This document shows, in pieces, positions 1-6,563 of a stretch of 64,000 nucleotides of DNA. Origin of the DNA: DATAXI01 sp963756185 (GTDB lineage: Bacteria; Verrucomicrobiota; Verrucomicrobiia; Chthoniobacterales; Chthoniobacteraceae); NCBI GenBank assembly GCA_963756185.1, contig CAVWMS010000015.1:712517-776516 (forward strand). Direction: 5' to 3'. The position numbers were made by a program, and so were the translations under genes. Under the pieces are notes generated by a model. That model had not been told where the DNA came from. It did no database searches and saw nothing but the letters and a program-made list of their open reading frames with translations. The stretch's first letter is position 1. Each line of letters starts with the position of its first letter.

Positions 1-527
1 CGCCTGTCCTCGGGATTGCGGAAAATCACAATGTCACCGGGCTGGGGATTCCGGCTCAAATAGGCGTTCTTTGCCGCAAGCAGCCGGTCGCCCGGCCAAA
101 TGGCCGGAAACATGGCGGAACCGGGAACTTTAAATGGCTGCAACAGGTTGTCCCGCAAATAAAGGCTCGAGAAGACGAAGCCTCCGGAGAACGCAATGTA
201 AAACAAGATATAAGCATACCAATGATTGTAGTCTTTGAGTTGATAACTTTCCCGAATCCTGCGCGCTGATAGAAAGGCGTCAACAGCGCCGATCCCGTAG
301 AGCAGGAGCGAAATTACCTGGAATATAATCACCAGTTTGCCACTTATTTGAGAATCAAAAACGAGCGCCAGAATGCTGAGCAAACCGAACAGGGTGATGA
401 GGCCAGCAAAACAGAGGCATTTTATAATTGCGCCGCAATAAAGCTGGCCGAGGCCCGGCGTTAGCAACGAGAGAAACGTGGCGACCCATGGGTATCGCCT
501 GTGGCTGGTATTTCGTGAGGCATCCAT
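1..527 (-). CDS. Signal peptidase I (S26) homologue, partial 3' end missing
   Basis: About 175 residues can be read before the gene leaves the window. The N-terminal part has several hydrophobic membrane segments and a TM2-like motif (TPGLGQLYCG, residues about 24-33). It is followed by an S26 box-B-like segment, VPGSAMFPAIWPGD, and then a box-C-like stretch ending QPGDIVIFRNPED. The family cleaves signal peptides at the membrane with a Ser/Lys dyad. The residue just before the box-B Met, where the nucleophilic Ser normally sits, is Ala (codon GCC), with Ser one position earlier. The catalytic Lys region lies outside the window. The start was chosen at the ATG giving MDASRN. It may be an active variant or a non-catalytic paralogue. 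Confidence 0.75.
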   Translation of the reverse strand, partial: MDASRNTSHRRYPWVATFLSLLTPGLGQLYCGAIIKCLCFAGLITLFGLLSILALVFDSQISGKLVIIFQVISLLLYGIGAVDAFLSARRIRESYQLKDYNHWYAYILFYIAFSGGFVFSSLYLRDNLLQPFKVPGSAMFPAIWPGDRLLAAKNAYLSRNPQPGDIVIFRNPEDR

Positions 528-541
528 ATTGTGCAGTTTCT

Positions 542-808
542 TTAGAATGATAAGATGATTTGTAAGGAGAGAATCAATCGGGCCACTCCAAGGAGAAGGC
601 CGGCAACGATGAGCACGGTTTGGACAACGGGGTGCAGGGAAACCCATTCAAACCACTTGTGGAGCAGGTCCGGCTTCCGCGCTGTCCCCTCGCCTCTTTC
701 CTGCTCGTAACCTGAAATTCGAGCCATAACCTCGCGGGAAAAGTCCGGAGAAACTTCAATATTCCGATTTTTTTCCAACCATGACCGGTAAGGGTCGTTG
801 TCATTCAT
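542..808 (-). CDS. Small one-TM protein coupled to ECF sigma factor (anti-sigma-like)
   Basis: This 88-residue protein has a charged N-terminal half (MNDNDPYRSWLEKNRNIEVS) and one C-terminal transmembrane segment (about residues 62-84). Its ATG lies inside the end of the upstream sigma factor gene: the ATGAATGA stretch holds the start codon and then the sigma stop codon, an 8-base overlap that suggests translational coupling. Small membrane proteins downstream of ECF sigma genes are often anti-sigma factors, but no zinc-binding HxxxCxxC motif is present. The role is therefore inferred from position only. Confidence 0.6.
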   Translation of the reverse strand: MNDNDPYRSWLEKNRNIEVSPDFSREVMARISGYEQERGEGTARKPDLLHKWFEWVSLHPVVQTVLIVAGLLLGVARLILSLQIILSF

Positions 809-1343
809 AGGTGATGCCTTTCCCGACTCCGAATGCCTTCCGGAGCCGTTGCCTTGCGCTGTTAATGCGTGATTTGACAGTCCCGACGCTGACTCCTTCC
901 ATCTCCGCGATATCCTGGTAGGATAACTGTTCGATTTCCGCCCAAACGAACGCAATCCTCTGCTTGACGGGAAGCCGATCCAGGATGCGATCAAACTCGG
1001 CGTGGAGTTCGTCGGAGGCGACCTCGTGGAAGGCGTTTCTCGCGCCGGCGGCCTCAGGAGTTTCGGGCAGAAACACCGGCTTCTTTCTTTTGATCGCGTT
1101 AAGGGTCTTGTTTTGGGCGATTCGATAGAGCCACGTGGAAAAACTGCCCCTTGCCGGATTGAAGGAGGGAAGATTGCGGTACGTCTCGAGGAAGACATCC
1201 TGGCCCAGGTCTTCGCTCAGGTGATGGTCCCGGGTCATATGATAAATCATTCCGACAATTTTCTTTTGATATTTTTCAACGAGCACAGCGAAGCAATCGG
1301 TCTGTCCATCCAACACGCGGCGGATTGTCTCCTCATCATCCAT
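801..1343 (-). CDS. ECF-family RNA polymerase sigma factor (sigma-70 group 4)
   Basis: The 180-residue length is typical of RpoE-like ECF sigma factors. Region 2 is visible as DLGQDVFLETYRNLPSFNP followed by GSFSTWLYRIAQNKTLN. Region 4 carries the helix-turn-helix core LSYQDIAEMEGVSVGTVKSR near residues 138-158. The protein should direct RNA polymerase to a dedicated promoter class and is expected to be controlled by a partner anti-sigma factor; the overlapping downstream one-TM gene is the candidate. The start MDDEET fits the family N-terminus. The likely promoter lies in the 130-base gap upstream (1,344-1,475). Confidence 0.92.
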   Translation of the reverse strand: MDDEETIRRVLDGQTDCFAVLVEKYQKKIVGMIYHMTRDHHLSEDLGQDVFLETYRNLPSFNPARGSFSTWLYRIAQNKTLNAIKRKKPVFLPETPEAAGARNAFHEVASDELHAEFDRILDRLPVKQRIAFVWAEIEQLSYQDIAEMEGVSVGTVKSRINSARQRLRKAFGVGKGITYE

Positions 1344-1475
1344 TCAAATGGATTGTGCGCCGGTTGATGGTTTCATTGCAGTTAATACAACCGAGCCGGA
1401 AAAAAGTTCAATTTTTCCGACGGTGCCCCAATTTCGATGGTCGAGTGCAGCCGGTGGGGACTGGGAGGTCTTCGC

Positions 1476-1715
1476 TCAGGTTGCGCCCGATGGATGCCCT
1501 TTCACCACTTCGCCGGTATCGGGGTCGATATAGGGCAGGCCGCGCGATTTGCGCCATTCCAGCATCCTGCTTGCGAGGTCGCCCATTTCCTCGAGCGCCA
1601 TCAGCTTCCGGCGCAATGGCAGGCGGCTCCAGACGCGGAGCTGTTCGCGTTCAGAGCCCTCGAAGGTGCAGGATCCCCAATCAATCTCCTGCCGCCGGGT
1701 TTCGTTGGGAGTCAC
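1476..1715 (-). CDS. Short conserved protein, copy 2 of a tandem pair (antitoxin-like context)
   Basis: This 79-residue protein shares a clear layout with its upstream neighbour: EIDW near the N-terminus, then an arginine-rich helix, then EWRKSRGLPYIDPDTGEVVKG at the C-terminus (quoted from the shared core). Such short proteins occur next to AbiEii-like nucleotidyltransferase genes, and a truncated one lies just upstream. Its start overlaps the end of the neighbour by about 35 bases. I do not know its molecular function. It may be a partner or antitoxin of the lost nucleotidyltransferase, an inference from context. Confidence 0.55.
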   Translation of the reverse strand: MTPNETRRQEIDWGSCTFEGSEREQLRVWSRLPLRRKLMALEEMGDLASRMLEWRKSRGLPYIDPDTGEVVKGHPSGAT

Positions 1716-1950
1716 GGGAGTTGGTGCGCGGAAGAGATCCCTTCACCAATTCCCCGGTTGCGGGATCGATGTATGGGAGGCCGCGGGATTTGCGCCATTC
1801 CTGGCTCTTGCGTGCCATATCAGCGAGTCCTTCGATGATCTCCAATTTGCGTCGGAAGGAAAGGGCGAGGAATTCGCGGTGCTGCTGAAGGCGGCTGCCT
1901 TTCCATGTGGTAAGGCTCCAATCGATTTCAGATTCCTCCCTGGGAGTCAT
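1681..1950 (-). CDS. Short conserved protein, copy 1 of a tandem pair (antitoxin-like context)
   Basis: This 89-residue paralogue of the downstream gene has the pattern EIDWSLTTWKGSRLQQ, a basic helix (FRRKLEIIEGLADMA) and the signature EWRKSRGLPYIDPATGELVK. The C-terminal tail beyond VKG differs from the neighbour. Its start overlaps the end of the truncated nucleotidyltransferase fragment, so the three form one overlapping set. The pair looks like a local duplication: the signature repeats about 230 bases apart at protein level, with diverged DNA. Confidence 0.55.
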   Translation of the reverse strand: MTPREESEIDWSLTTWKGSRLQQHREFLALSFRRKLEIIEGLADMARKSQEWRKSRGLPYIDPATGELVKGSLPRTNSRDSQRNPAAGD

Positions 1951-2086
1951 AACTGCTCTTTCTTTCGCTCAAAAGGTTGAGTGCGTCAATGCCGTGGGCG
2001 ATTACCGCGACACCGCAAACGACGATGAAGCGGACCTCCGCGCTATTGAGCGCCTGGACGATGGCTTCGAAGCTGGCGAGTTTCAT
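1928..2086 (-). pseudogene. Truncated nucleotidyltransferase (AbiEii-like) N-terminus
   Basis: The readable peptide begins MKLASFEAIVQALNSAEVRF and continues IVVCGVAVIAHGIDALNLL, which is the start of AbiEii/MNT-type nucleotidyltransferases (usual pattern VVGGLAVIAHGY followed by a Dx[DE] catalytic region). After about 35 residues the similarity stops and the frame ends at residue 52, so the catalytic Asp residues are missing. A deletion, not a point mutation, best explains this. The tRNA-Arg 3' half copy sits about 11 bases upstream of the start codon. Confidence 0.65.
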
Positions 2087-2096
2087 GGAGGGTGGT

Positions 2097-2141
2097 GCAT
2101 CCGGCGGAGGGGCGAACCCACAACCTTTGGCTTCGGAGGCC
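2097..2141 (-). repeat. Duplicated 3' half of tRNA-Arg(CCG), attachment-site-like
   Basis: On the plus strand this reads GCATCCGGCGG, then a short variable patch, then a 29-base stretch identical to the tRNA-Arg gene at 4,868-4,941 (including ACAACCTTTGGCTTCGGAGG). It covers the acceptor 3' strand, the T arm and the 3' side of the anticodon stem-loop, and lacks the 5' half. This is the pattern left by tyrosine-recombinase integration into a tRNA 3' end. Confidence 0.8.
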
Positions 2142-2311
2142 GATGTTTTACAGAGTAGAGTGGTTGCTGTCGCTATTTTGTAGCTATTTTTTAGGGTTCT
2201 CAATATCCCGGCACGCTGGACGAACGCCCGAGCGTAAAACAAGTACTTCGTTTCAAAATGCCATTCTCCACCTGCCGCCATTTTTGACGCGTCCCGCGCA
2301 GTACATATGAA

Positions 2312-2335
2312 GAGGGGAAACCACGTTTTCCCCTC
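2312..2335. terminator. Perfect 9-bp hairpin, possible terminator
   Basis: GAGGGGAAA and TTTCCCCTC form a perfect 9-bp stem around a 6-base loop. It lies 30 bases beyond the stop codon of the minus-strand gene ending at 2,365, the place of a terminator for the island operon. No clear U-tract follows on the minus strand, so intrinsic termination is uncertain. Confidence 0.4.
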
Positions 2336-2364
2336 AAACCCCTTCCTCTTGGGGGAACATCCAC

Positions 2365-2787
2365 TCATGCCGAGCAAAGTTTCGAGATAGGCCTCCACCG
2401 GTCGAGAGAATCATAAGCGATCTCAAATTCCCGAGACTCACCCAACCCCTTAAAGTCCTTCCGGTAAATGAGAGACCCCGCCTCGAAACGGACGGGCACG
2501 ATAAAACCCTTGTTTGCTTTCGAGAGTGGGCATTGCCGTTCAGATGCGAAATCGATGAGAAGCAACTCAGTGAAAGGCCCCTCGGTGTAATCCACGGTCA
2601 GCCATTCCTGAACTGCGAGGTATCGGGAATCCGCTGACCAAAGATATTCCCGACCGAAAATGCGCTTGGAAAAGTCGTACGGAAAGAGGCGCAAATAGTA
2701 GTAAGGTGGACCCCAACGAATCTCTCCTGCAAACGCAAACAAACCGCGTATTTGGCTGTCTGGGCTGAGTAGCTCAATCTCAGACAT
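2365..2787 (-). CDS. Conserved hypothetical protein, island gene
   Basis: This roughly 140-residue soluble protein starts MSEIELLSPD. Visible features are aromatic-rich beta-type segments (GEIRWGPPYYYLRLFPYDF, FGREYLWSADSRYLAVQEW) and no signal peptide, cysteine motif or membrane segment. The ATG at 2,787 overlaps the stop of the upstream gene by 8 bases, so the two are probably translated together. I do not recognise the function. Pairs of small genes like this in islands can be immunity or antitoxin proteins, but nothing in the sequence proves it. Confidence 0.55.
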   Translation of the reverse strand: MSEIELLSPDSQIRGLFAFAGEIRWGPPYYYLRLFPYDFSKRIFGREYLWSADSRYLAVQEWLTVDYTEGPFTELLLIDFASERQCPLSKANKGFIVPVRFEAGSLIYRKDFKGLGESREFEIAYDSLDRWRPISKLCSA

Positions 2788-3058
2788 GCCACGACCTCGT
2801 TCCTGTCTGCCCATCCAAAATTTCTGCAATGCCGTTCATGGCTGATCGAAGCATTTCATGCTCTTCAGCCGACAAATCATCCTTGCAGAACACCTTCACA
2901 TCCTTAAGCCCCCGGTACAGATCGAACCAGCCATCGCTCATGGGGCTATTTAGCGGATAGACTGGAAGAAGCTGACGCGAAGGACCGAGAGCCCGCCGAT
3001 TGCACCAGCGATCTACGAGTAGATCGATCGTCTTAAAAGGCTGTGAATCATCGGCCAT
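2780..3058 (-). CDS. Conserved hypothetical protein, island gene
   Basis: This protein of about 92 residues starts MADDSQPFKTIDLLVDRWCN and is predicted mostly helical. It has a conserved-looking middle (LLPVYPLNSPMSDGWFDLY) and an acidic C-terminal helix region (DDLSAEEHEMLRSAMNGIAE). The function is unknown. It overlaps the downstream gene by 8 bases and directly follows the broken Rep gene, with 17 bases between them. Confidence 0.5.
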   Translation of the reverse strand: MADDSQPFKTIDLLVDRWCNRRALGPSRQLLPVYPLNSPMSDGWFDLYRGLKDVKVFCKDDLSAEEHEMLRSAMNGIAEILDGQTGTRSWHV

Positions 3059-3075
3059 GCCTGTCCGACATAAAA

Positions 3076-3870
3076 TCACCGAATGAAAAGCCGTGCGATC
3101 AAAAATCGAAATGCAGGTTTTTTAGTGATGGCGTCTCTTGCACAACCAGGGGTTTCGCTCCTACCATGCCAGAAGCGAAATGCATAGCCTGAGAATGCTC
3201 GTGCCGTCCGAACAGGAGCTTGCCAACAGCGAGAAACAGGTAAAACCGCAACTGCATCATCCTGTCGTCCGGTGAACCGGAGAATCTCAATATGTCCTGG
3301 CTGTACGCCCGGAAACCGATGTCGTCCCGGACCAGCTTCTCCGTTGACCAGAACCTTGTAATCGTCCTCCGGCAAGATGACTTCGCGCAGAGCAGACCCG
3401 ATGAAATGCCACCAGTGGCGACCATAGAGCGCCTTGAAGCCGTCATAATCCGCGATCCGCAACTCATCGGCCAGCCAGGCTAGTTTCCGCCTGAGGATGC
3501 GGGAGGAAACGAAGCTGAACTGCGAATGAACGAAACGGACACCGCCCCAGACTCCGAATAGCCGGCGTTTCTCTTCCCCCTCTGCTTTCTCCGTGCTGAA
3601 GGCTTTACCCAGGTACTTTGTCAGGTACCGGGCACAGCTAGGTCCGGGAGATTTAATCGGCAGGAACTCAGTGCGTCCGAAGCCGTAGGCCGCCGCGATG
3701 TCCCGCAACTTCCTGCAAAGCTCTCGGACAGGCGCCGGAACGTTCGCATAAAAGCCGTCCTCGACCTGATCGAAAGGAAAACCAGTCTTGATGTCCCAGC
3801 CGGCATCGACGACGGCATGGGCGTACCAGTTGCCGCTTCCCCGCAGCCATCCCAGGACACCACCCAGCAC
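3076..3870 (-). pseudogene. Rolling-circle replication-type Rep protein, truncated and frameshifted
   Basis: The recognisable core is a histidine segment (GNWYAHAVVDAGWDIKTG), then YGFGRTEFLPIKSPGP, then a Tyr/Lys catalytic-type motif, ARYLTKYLGK, as in HUH rolling-circle initiators of phages and plasmids. A stop codon lies in frame just upstream of the only usable start (GTG at 3,870), so the usual first 80-110 residues with motif 1 are missing. A second frame change near 3,345 breaks the C-terminus: the natural continuation, with SQDILRFSGSPDDRMMQLRF, lies in another frame. The gene is probably dead. It suggests that the island once was, or carried, a small replicon or phage. Confidence 0.65.
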
Positions 3871-3876
3871 AAACGT

Positions 3877-4164
3877 TCAGTGTGATTTTGCTTGAAACCA
3901 GTGTCCCTGCATTTCAGATAAAAATGCCGATGTGATCGGATACGCCGAACGCGACCCAATCAAAGCATCAATGCCGCAATGGGGACAAAGAGCCGTCACG
4001 CCAGTTTTATTCCGCTCGTCAAGCCACTCGGTGATTTCGGTGGGGCTGAAGATGCGCAGGCAATAAAAACAACCGCATTGATCGCTGGCCAGAACCTCTT
4101 CCCGATTGGCGATACAGTGCTTGTGCGCTGTAACTATGGGGTCATCGTTGCCGGCCACGATCAT
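3877..4164 (-). CDS. Small CxxC/CxxC zinc-ribbon-like protein
   Basis: This 95-residue protein has two CxxC pairs (CFYCLRIF near residue 32 and ALCPHCGIDALIG near residue 60), enough to bind one zinc ion. After the second pair comes SAYPITSAFLSEMQGHWF. Similar short cytoplasmic proteins with the CFYCxRxF ... ALCPxCGID layout occur widely in bacteria without an assigned function. It ends just before the Rep fragment. The role is unknown. Confidence 0.65.
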   Translation of the reverse strand: MIVAGNDDPIVTAHKHCIANREEVLASDQCGCFYCLRIFSPTEITEWLDERNKTGVTALCPHCGIDALIGSRSAYPITSAFLSEMQGHWFQAKSH

Positions 4165-4174
4165 GGAGCCGCGC

Positions 4175-4399
4175 CTACGGGTAAGGGTCCTTGATGAACT
4201 TCCGAAACTTCCTGCTCTCCTCTTTCGTCATTGGCCGACCGCCGAACGACCGGATGATCTCGTCAGCGCGTTTCTCGGTCAGCACGCCCTTGGCGGGATA
4301 CCAGTTCACCGCCTTCATCTTCCTTTTGGGCGCAGCTTTAGTGCGCGCGGAAGAAGCTTGCGTGCGCTTCGTAGTTTTCCCGGCAGTCGCGGATGGCAT
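4175..4399 (-). CDS. Small basic hypothetical protein
   Basis: The 74-residue product has a very basic, low-complexity N-terminal half (rich in Lys, Arg, Thr, Ala) and a better-structured C-terminal half (LTEKRADEIIRSFGGRPMTK). Its start overlaps the end of the upstream frame at 4,338. The function is unknown. A DNA-binding role is possible from charge alone, but I see no motif. Confidence 0.4.
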   Translation of the reverse strand: MPSATAGKTTKRTQASSARTKAAPKRKMKAVNWYPAKGVLTEKRADEIIRSFGGRPMTKEESRKFRKFIKDPYP

Positions 4400-4777
4400 C
4401 GTAAAAAATCTCCTCCAAGGTTAATCCCGGGAACCTCTGCTTGTAAAGGAGACCTTCCTTTCGCCCCAGGACATCCCCGTGGGGAAAATCATGCGCGCAG
4501 TCATAACGCGTGACGCAGACCCAATCTTTACCATCCCAAGCCATCAACGCCACGAGGAACTCAACGATTACACCTTTGATTGTCCGTCGCCAGATAAAGC
4601 CCGGTACTCTCCGAGGTTGATTTCCCATTCCTTGTACGGCATGGCATTTGTCCATGCCGCCGCGCTCGGAAACGCCACGACCTTTTCGCCGTCCTCAGCG
4701 GGAGCGATTGCCCAGAATTTCGCCGCGCTCTCCGGCTCATCCAGAGCCTTGCTGTAACACTTCAGGATGACTTCCAC
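4338..4777 (-). pseudogene. Hypothetical island gene split by a frameshift
   Basis: Two overlapping frames probably form one gene. The first starts with a GTG at 4,777 preceded by AGGAGA and reads to ...GEYRALSGDGQSKV, where it stops. The next frame continues FLVALMAWDGKDWVCVTRYD and DCRENYEAHASFFRAH. The change is near 4,570-4,580. Proteins with this continuous layout (a sheet-forming domain with VTRYDCAH) are known only as hypothetical. Whether the shift is a sequencing error or real decay cannot be told here. The gene begins about 90 bases downstream of the tRNA-Arg 3' end. Confidence 0.45.
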
Positions 4778-4867
4778 GCTTCCCCATCTCCTAGGCGAGA
4801 CACGGGGCGTCCCGGTGGACCTGGAGCCAATGCGTGGCGAAGGAGTGGCGTGGATAATGCCGACACC

Positions 4868-4941
4868 TGCATCCGGCGGGGGTCGAACCCACAACCTTTG
4901 GCTTCGGAGGCCAACGCTCTATCCAGTTGAGCTACGGATGC
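4868..4941 (-). tRNA. tRNA-Arg (anticodon CCG)
   Basis: The minus strand folds into a full cloverleaf. The acceptor GCATCCG pairs with CGGATGC, followed by discriminator A. The D arm is GCTC...GAGC, the anticodon arm TTGGC-CTCCGAA-GCCAA gives anticodon CCG (reads CGG, Arg), and the T arm is GTGGG-TTCGACC-CCCGC. No CCA is encoded. Its 3' half is duplicated at 2,097-2,141. Confidence 0.95.
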
Positions 4942-5486
4942 GAGCCGGGGCGGCGTGCCGCAAGAAGGCCAATCTAAATCCCAGCCGGGACTCCGCAAGA
5001 GCGAAATGGGCGCGGGAAGGCATGCAGACCGGGCGCGGATTTTTCCACTTGCGCGAAGGGAAATGATGGGTCACGTTGCGCGCGTTCTGGGGGGAACAGC
5101 AGCCCTTCATAGTCACTCGACTGTGGGGGGCTGCACTTTTTTTTCGGGGGGGCTGCGTTTCGTGACGGGGCTCAGAGCGGTTTCTGTTTAATTTGTCGGA
5201 CTCTGGACGGAAGCGGAGGAATATGGGCATCGAAAGGCGCTTCGCTTTTTCGATGCGGGCGCGGCGGCTGTTTGGCAGCGACGGGCGGATTCTTTTTACG
5301 GAGCCGGATTGATGGGGATTCTTTTAGGCCGCCGTGCCCTTTTTTTGAGGGCGGGGCTTCGCCCCGGGCCCCACTCAAGGGACTTCGTCCCCTGAGAACC
5401 CCGCCCGCTCGCCCACCCGCCGACCTCCACTTTTCCCCGCCGCCGCCTCGGCGGTCGCTGACGCGACAAAATGGAGCGAAAGTACT
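4942..5486. other. Gene-free stretch with G/C-rich tracts and nested hairpins
   Basis: No credible gene was found in 545 bases. The first part has low-complexity patches (runs of T and G near 5,125-5,150). At 5,349-5,406 a nested structure can form: outer arms GGGCGGGG (5,349-5,356) and CCCCGCCC (5,399-5,406), an inner hairpin CGGGGC-TTC-GCCCCG (5,352-5,366), and a second hairpin CTCA-A-GGGAC-TTC-GTCCC-C-TGAG (5,374-5,396). The outer arms and first hairpin compete for the same bases. The block lies downstream of the oxidoreductase stop and may be its terminator or a structured repeat. Confidence 0.5.
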
Positions 5487-6561
5487 CTAGAAGCCGCTCT
5501 GGACGACTGGGTGCGCAACTTTTTCCACCATGAATCGCAATGGCGCCGGGTGGGCGCTGAGTGCGCGCAGCAGGAGGCCGCCGGCGCGCGGATGAGTGAC
5601 GGTCCAATGGGCGAGGCGGTTGATCCAGAGCCGGCGCCGGTAAAGCGCGGCGTGGGCGGCGGGGTATTGCGCGAGCGTGCCGTCGGCGATGTGGCGCGCG
5701 GCAAGCGCGGCGGATTCGAGCGCGTAGTAGATGCCCTCGCCGGTGAAGGGCTCGACCACGCGCGCGGCATCGCCCACGTAGAGGACGCCGTCGCGCAACG
5801 GGCCGACCGGGGCGCGCTCAGTGGGGCGATGGCGCGCCATTGCCGCGCGGGTGAAATGGCGAAACGGGTTGCGACGGCGGCCTTGAGCGCGTCGATGCGG
5901 TCCGCGGCGGCGACGAGACAGAAATTGGTGAGGCCGTCGCCAATGGGGGCGGCGCCGCAATAGCCGTGCGGGAGCAGGTGCAGCTCGATTCCACCATCGA
6001 GCCCGGCGGGCGTGGGAATGTGGGCCTGGAGCCCGACGCGGTCGCGGCGCGCGGCGGGCGCAACGCCGAGCAGGCGGGCGACGGTCGAGTTGCGGCCATC
6101 CGCAGCGACGAGATGGCGGGCGGTGAAATCGCCCGCCGACGTATCGATGCGCCAATGGCCGGCGCCATCGCGGGCCAGGGCGCGCAGCGTGGTTTCCTCG
6201 CGGACTTCCGCGCCGGCCTGGCGGCAGCGAGCGAGCAAGATGGCGTCGAGGATGCGGCGTGGAATCGCAATTTCGCCGCGGCCTTGGGCATCGATGGGAA
6301 CGGGACGCGCAAGCCGCGCGCGCCGATAAATGTCACGCGGGAAATCGATGCGTGGGGCGAATCGAGAATGGCTTCCGCCACGCCGAGGCGCTCGAAGATG
6401 GGCCAGCAGCCGGGGTTGAGGCAATCGCCGCAGACTTTGTCGCGCGGAAAAAGCGATTTTTCCAGCACCAACGTCCGCAGGCCGGCCTCCGCGCAAAGCG
6501 TGCCGCATACTGCGCCCGCCGGGCCGCCGCCCGCGATGGCCACGTCGTATTCGGCGGCCAT
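5487..6561 (-). CDS. FAD-dependent oxidoreductase, geranylgeranyl reductase-like
   Basis: The N-terminus MAAEYDVAIAGGGPAGAVCG is a Rossmann FAD-binding motif, followed by LVLEKSLFPRDKVCGDCLNP, the CGDxL region typical of the geranylgeranyl reductase/FixC family. The second FAD contact, GVLYVGDAARVVEPFTGEG, lies in the C-terminal third. The frame changes near 6,295 and near 5,830, where conserved text continues in another frame, so these are likely sequencing errors. The start ATG lies 3 bases from the hemW stop codon, so the two form one transcription unit. The substrate is unknown: isoprenoid or aromatic polyketide reduction are family-level possibilities. Confidence 0.82.
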
Positions 6562-6563
6562 GG

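Larger units (their letters stand above)
2097..4941. mobile_element. Small tRNA-Arg-associated genomic island
   Basis: The island is bounded by an intact tRNA-Arg(CCG) gene at 4,868-4,941 and a partial copy of that tRNA's 3' half in the same orientation at 2,097-2,141. The cargo is entirely on the minus strand: two overlapping unknown genes, a broken rolling-circle-type Rep gene, a CxxC zinc-ribbon-like protein and two further small unknown genes. I see no integrase gene inside, so the element is either a decayed remnant or one that depends on an integrase encoded elsewhere. Confidence 0.65.
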
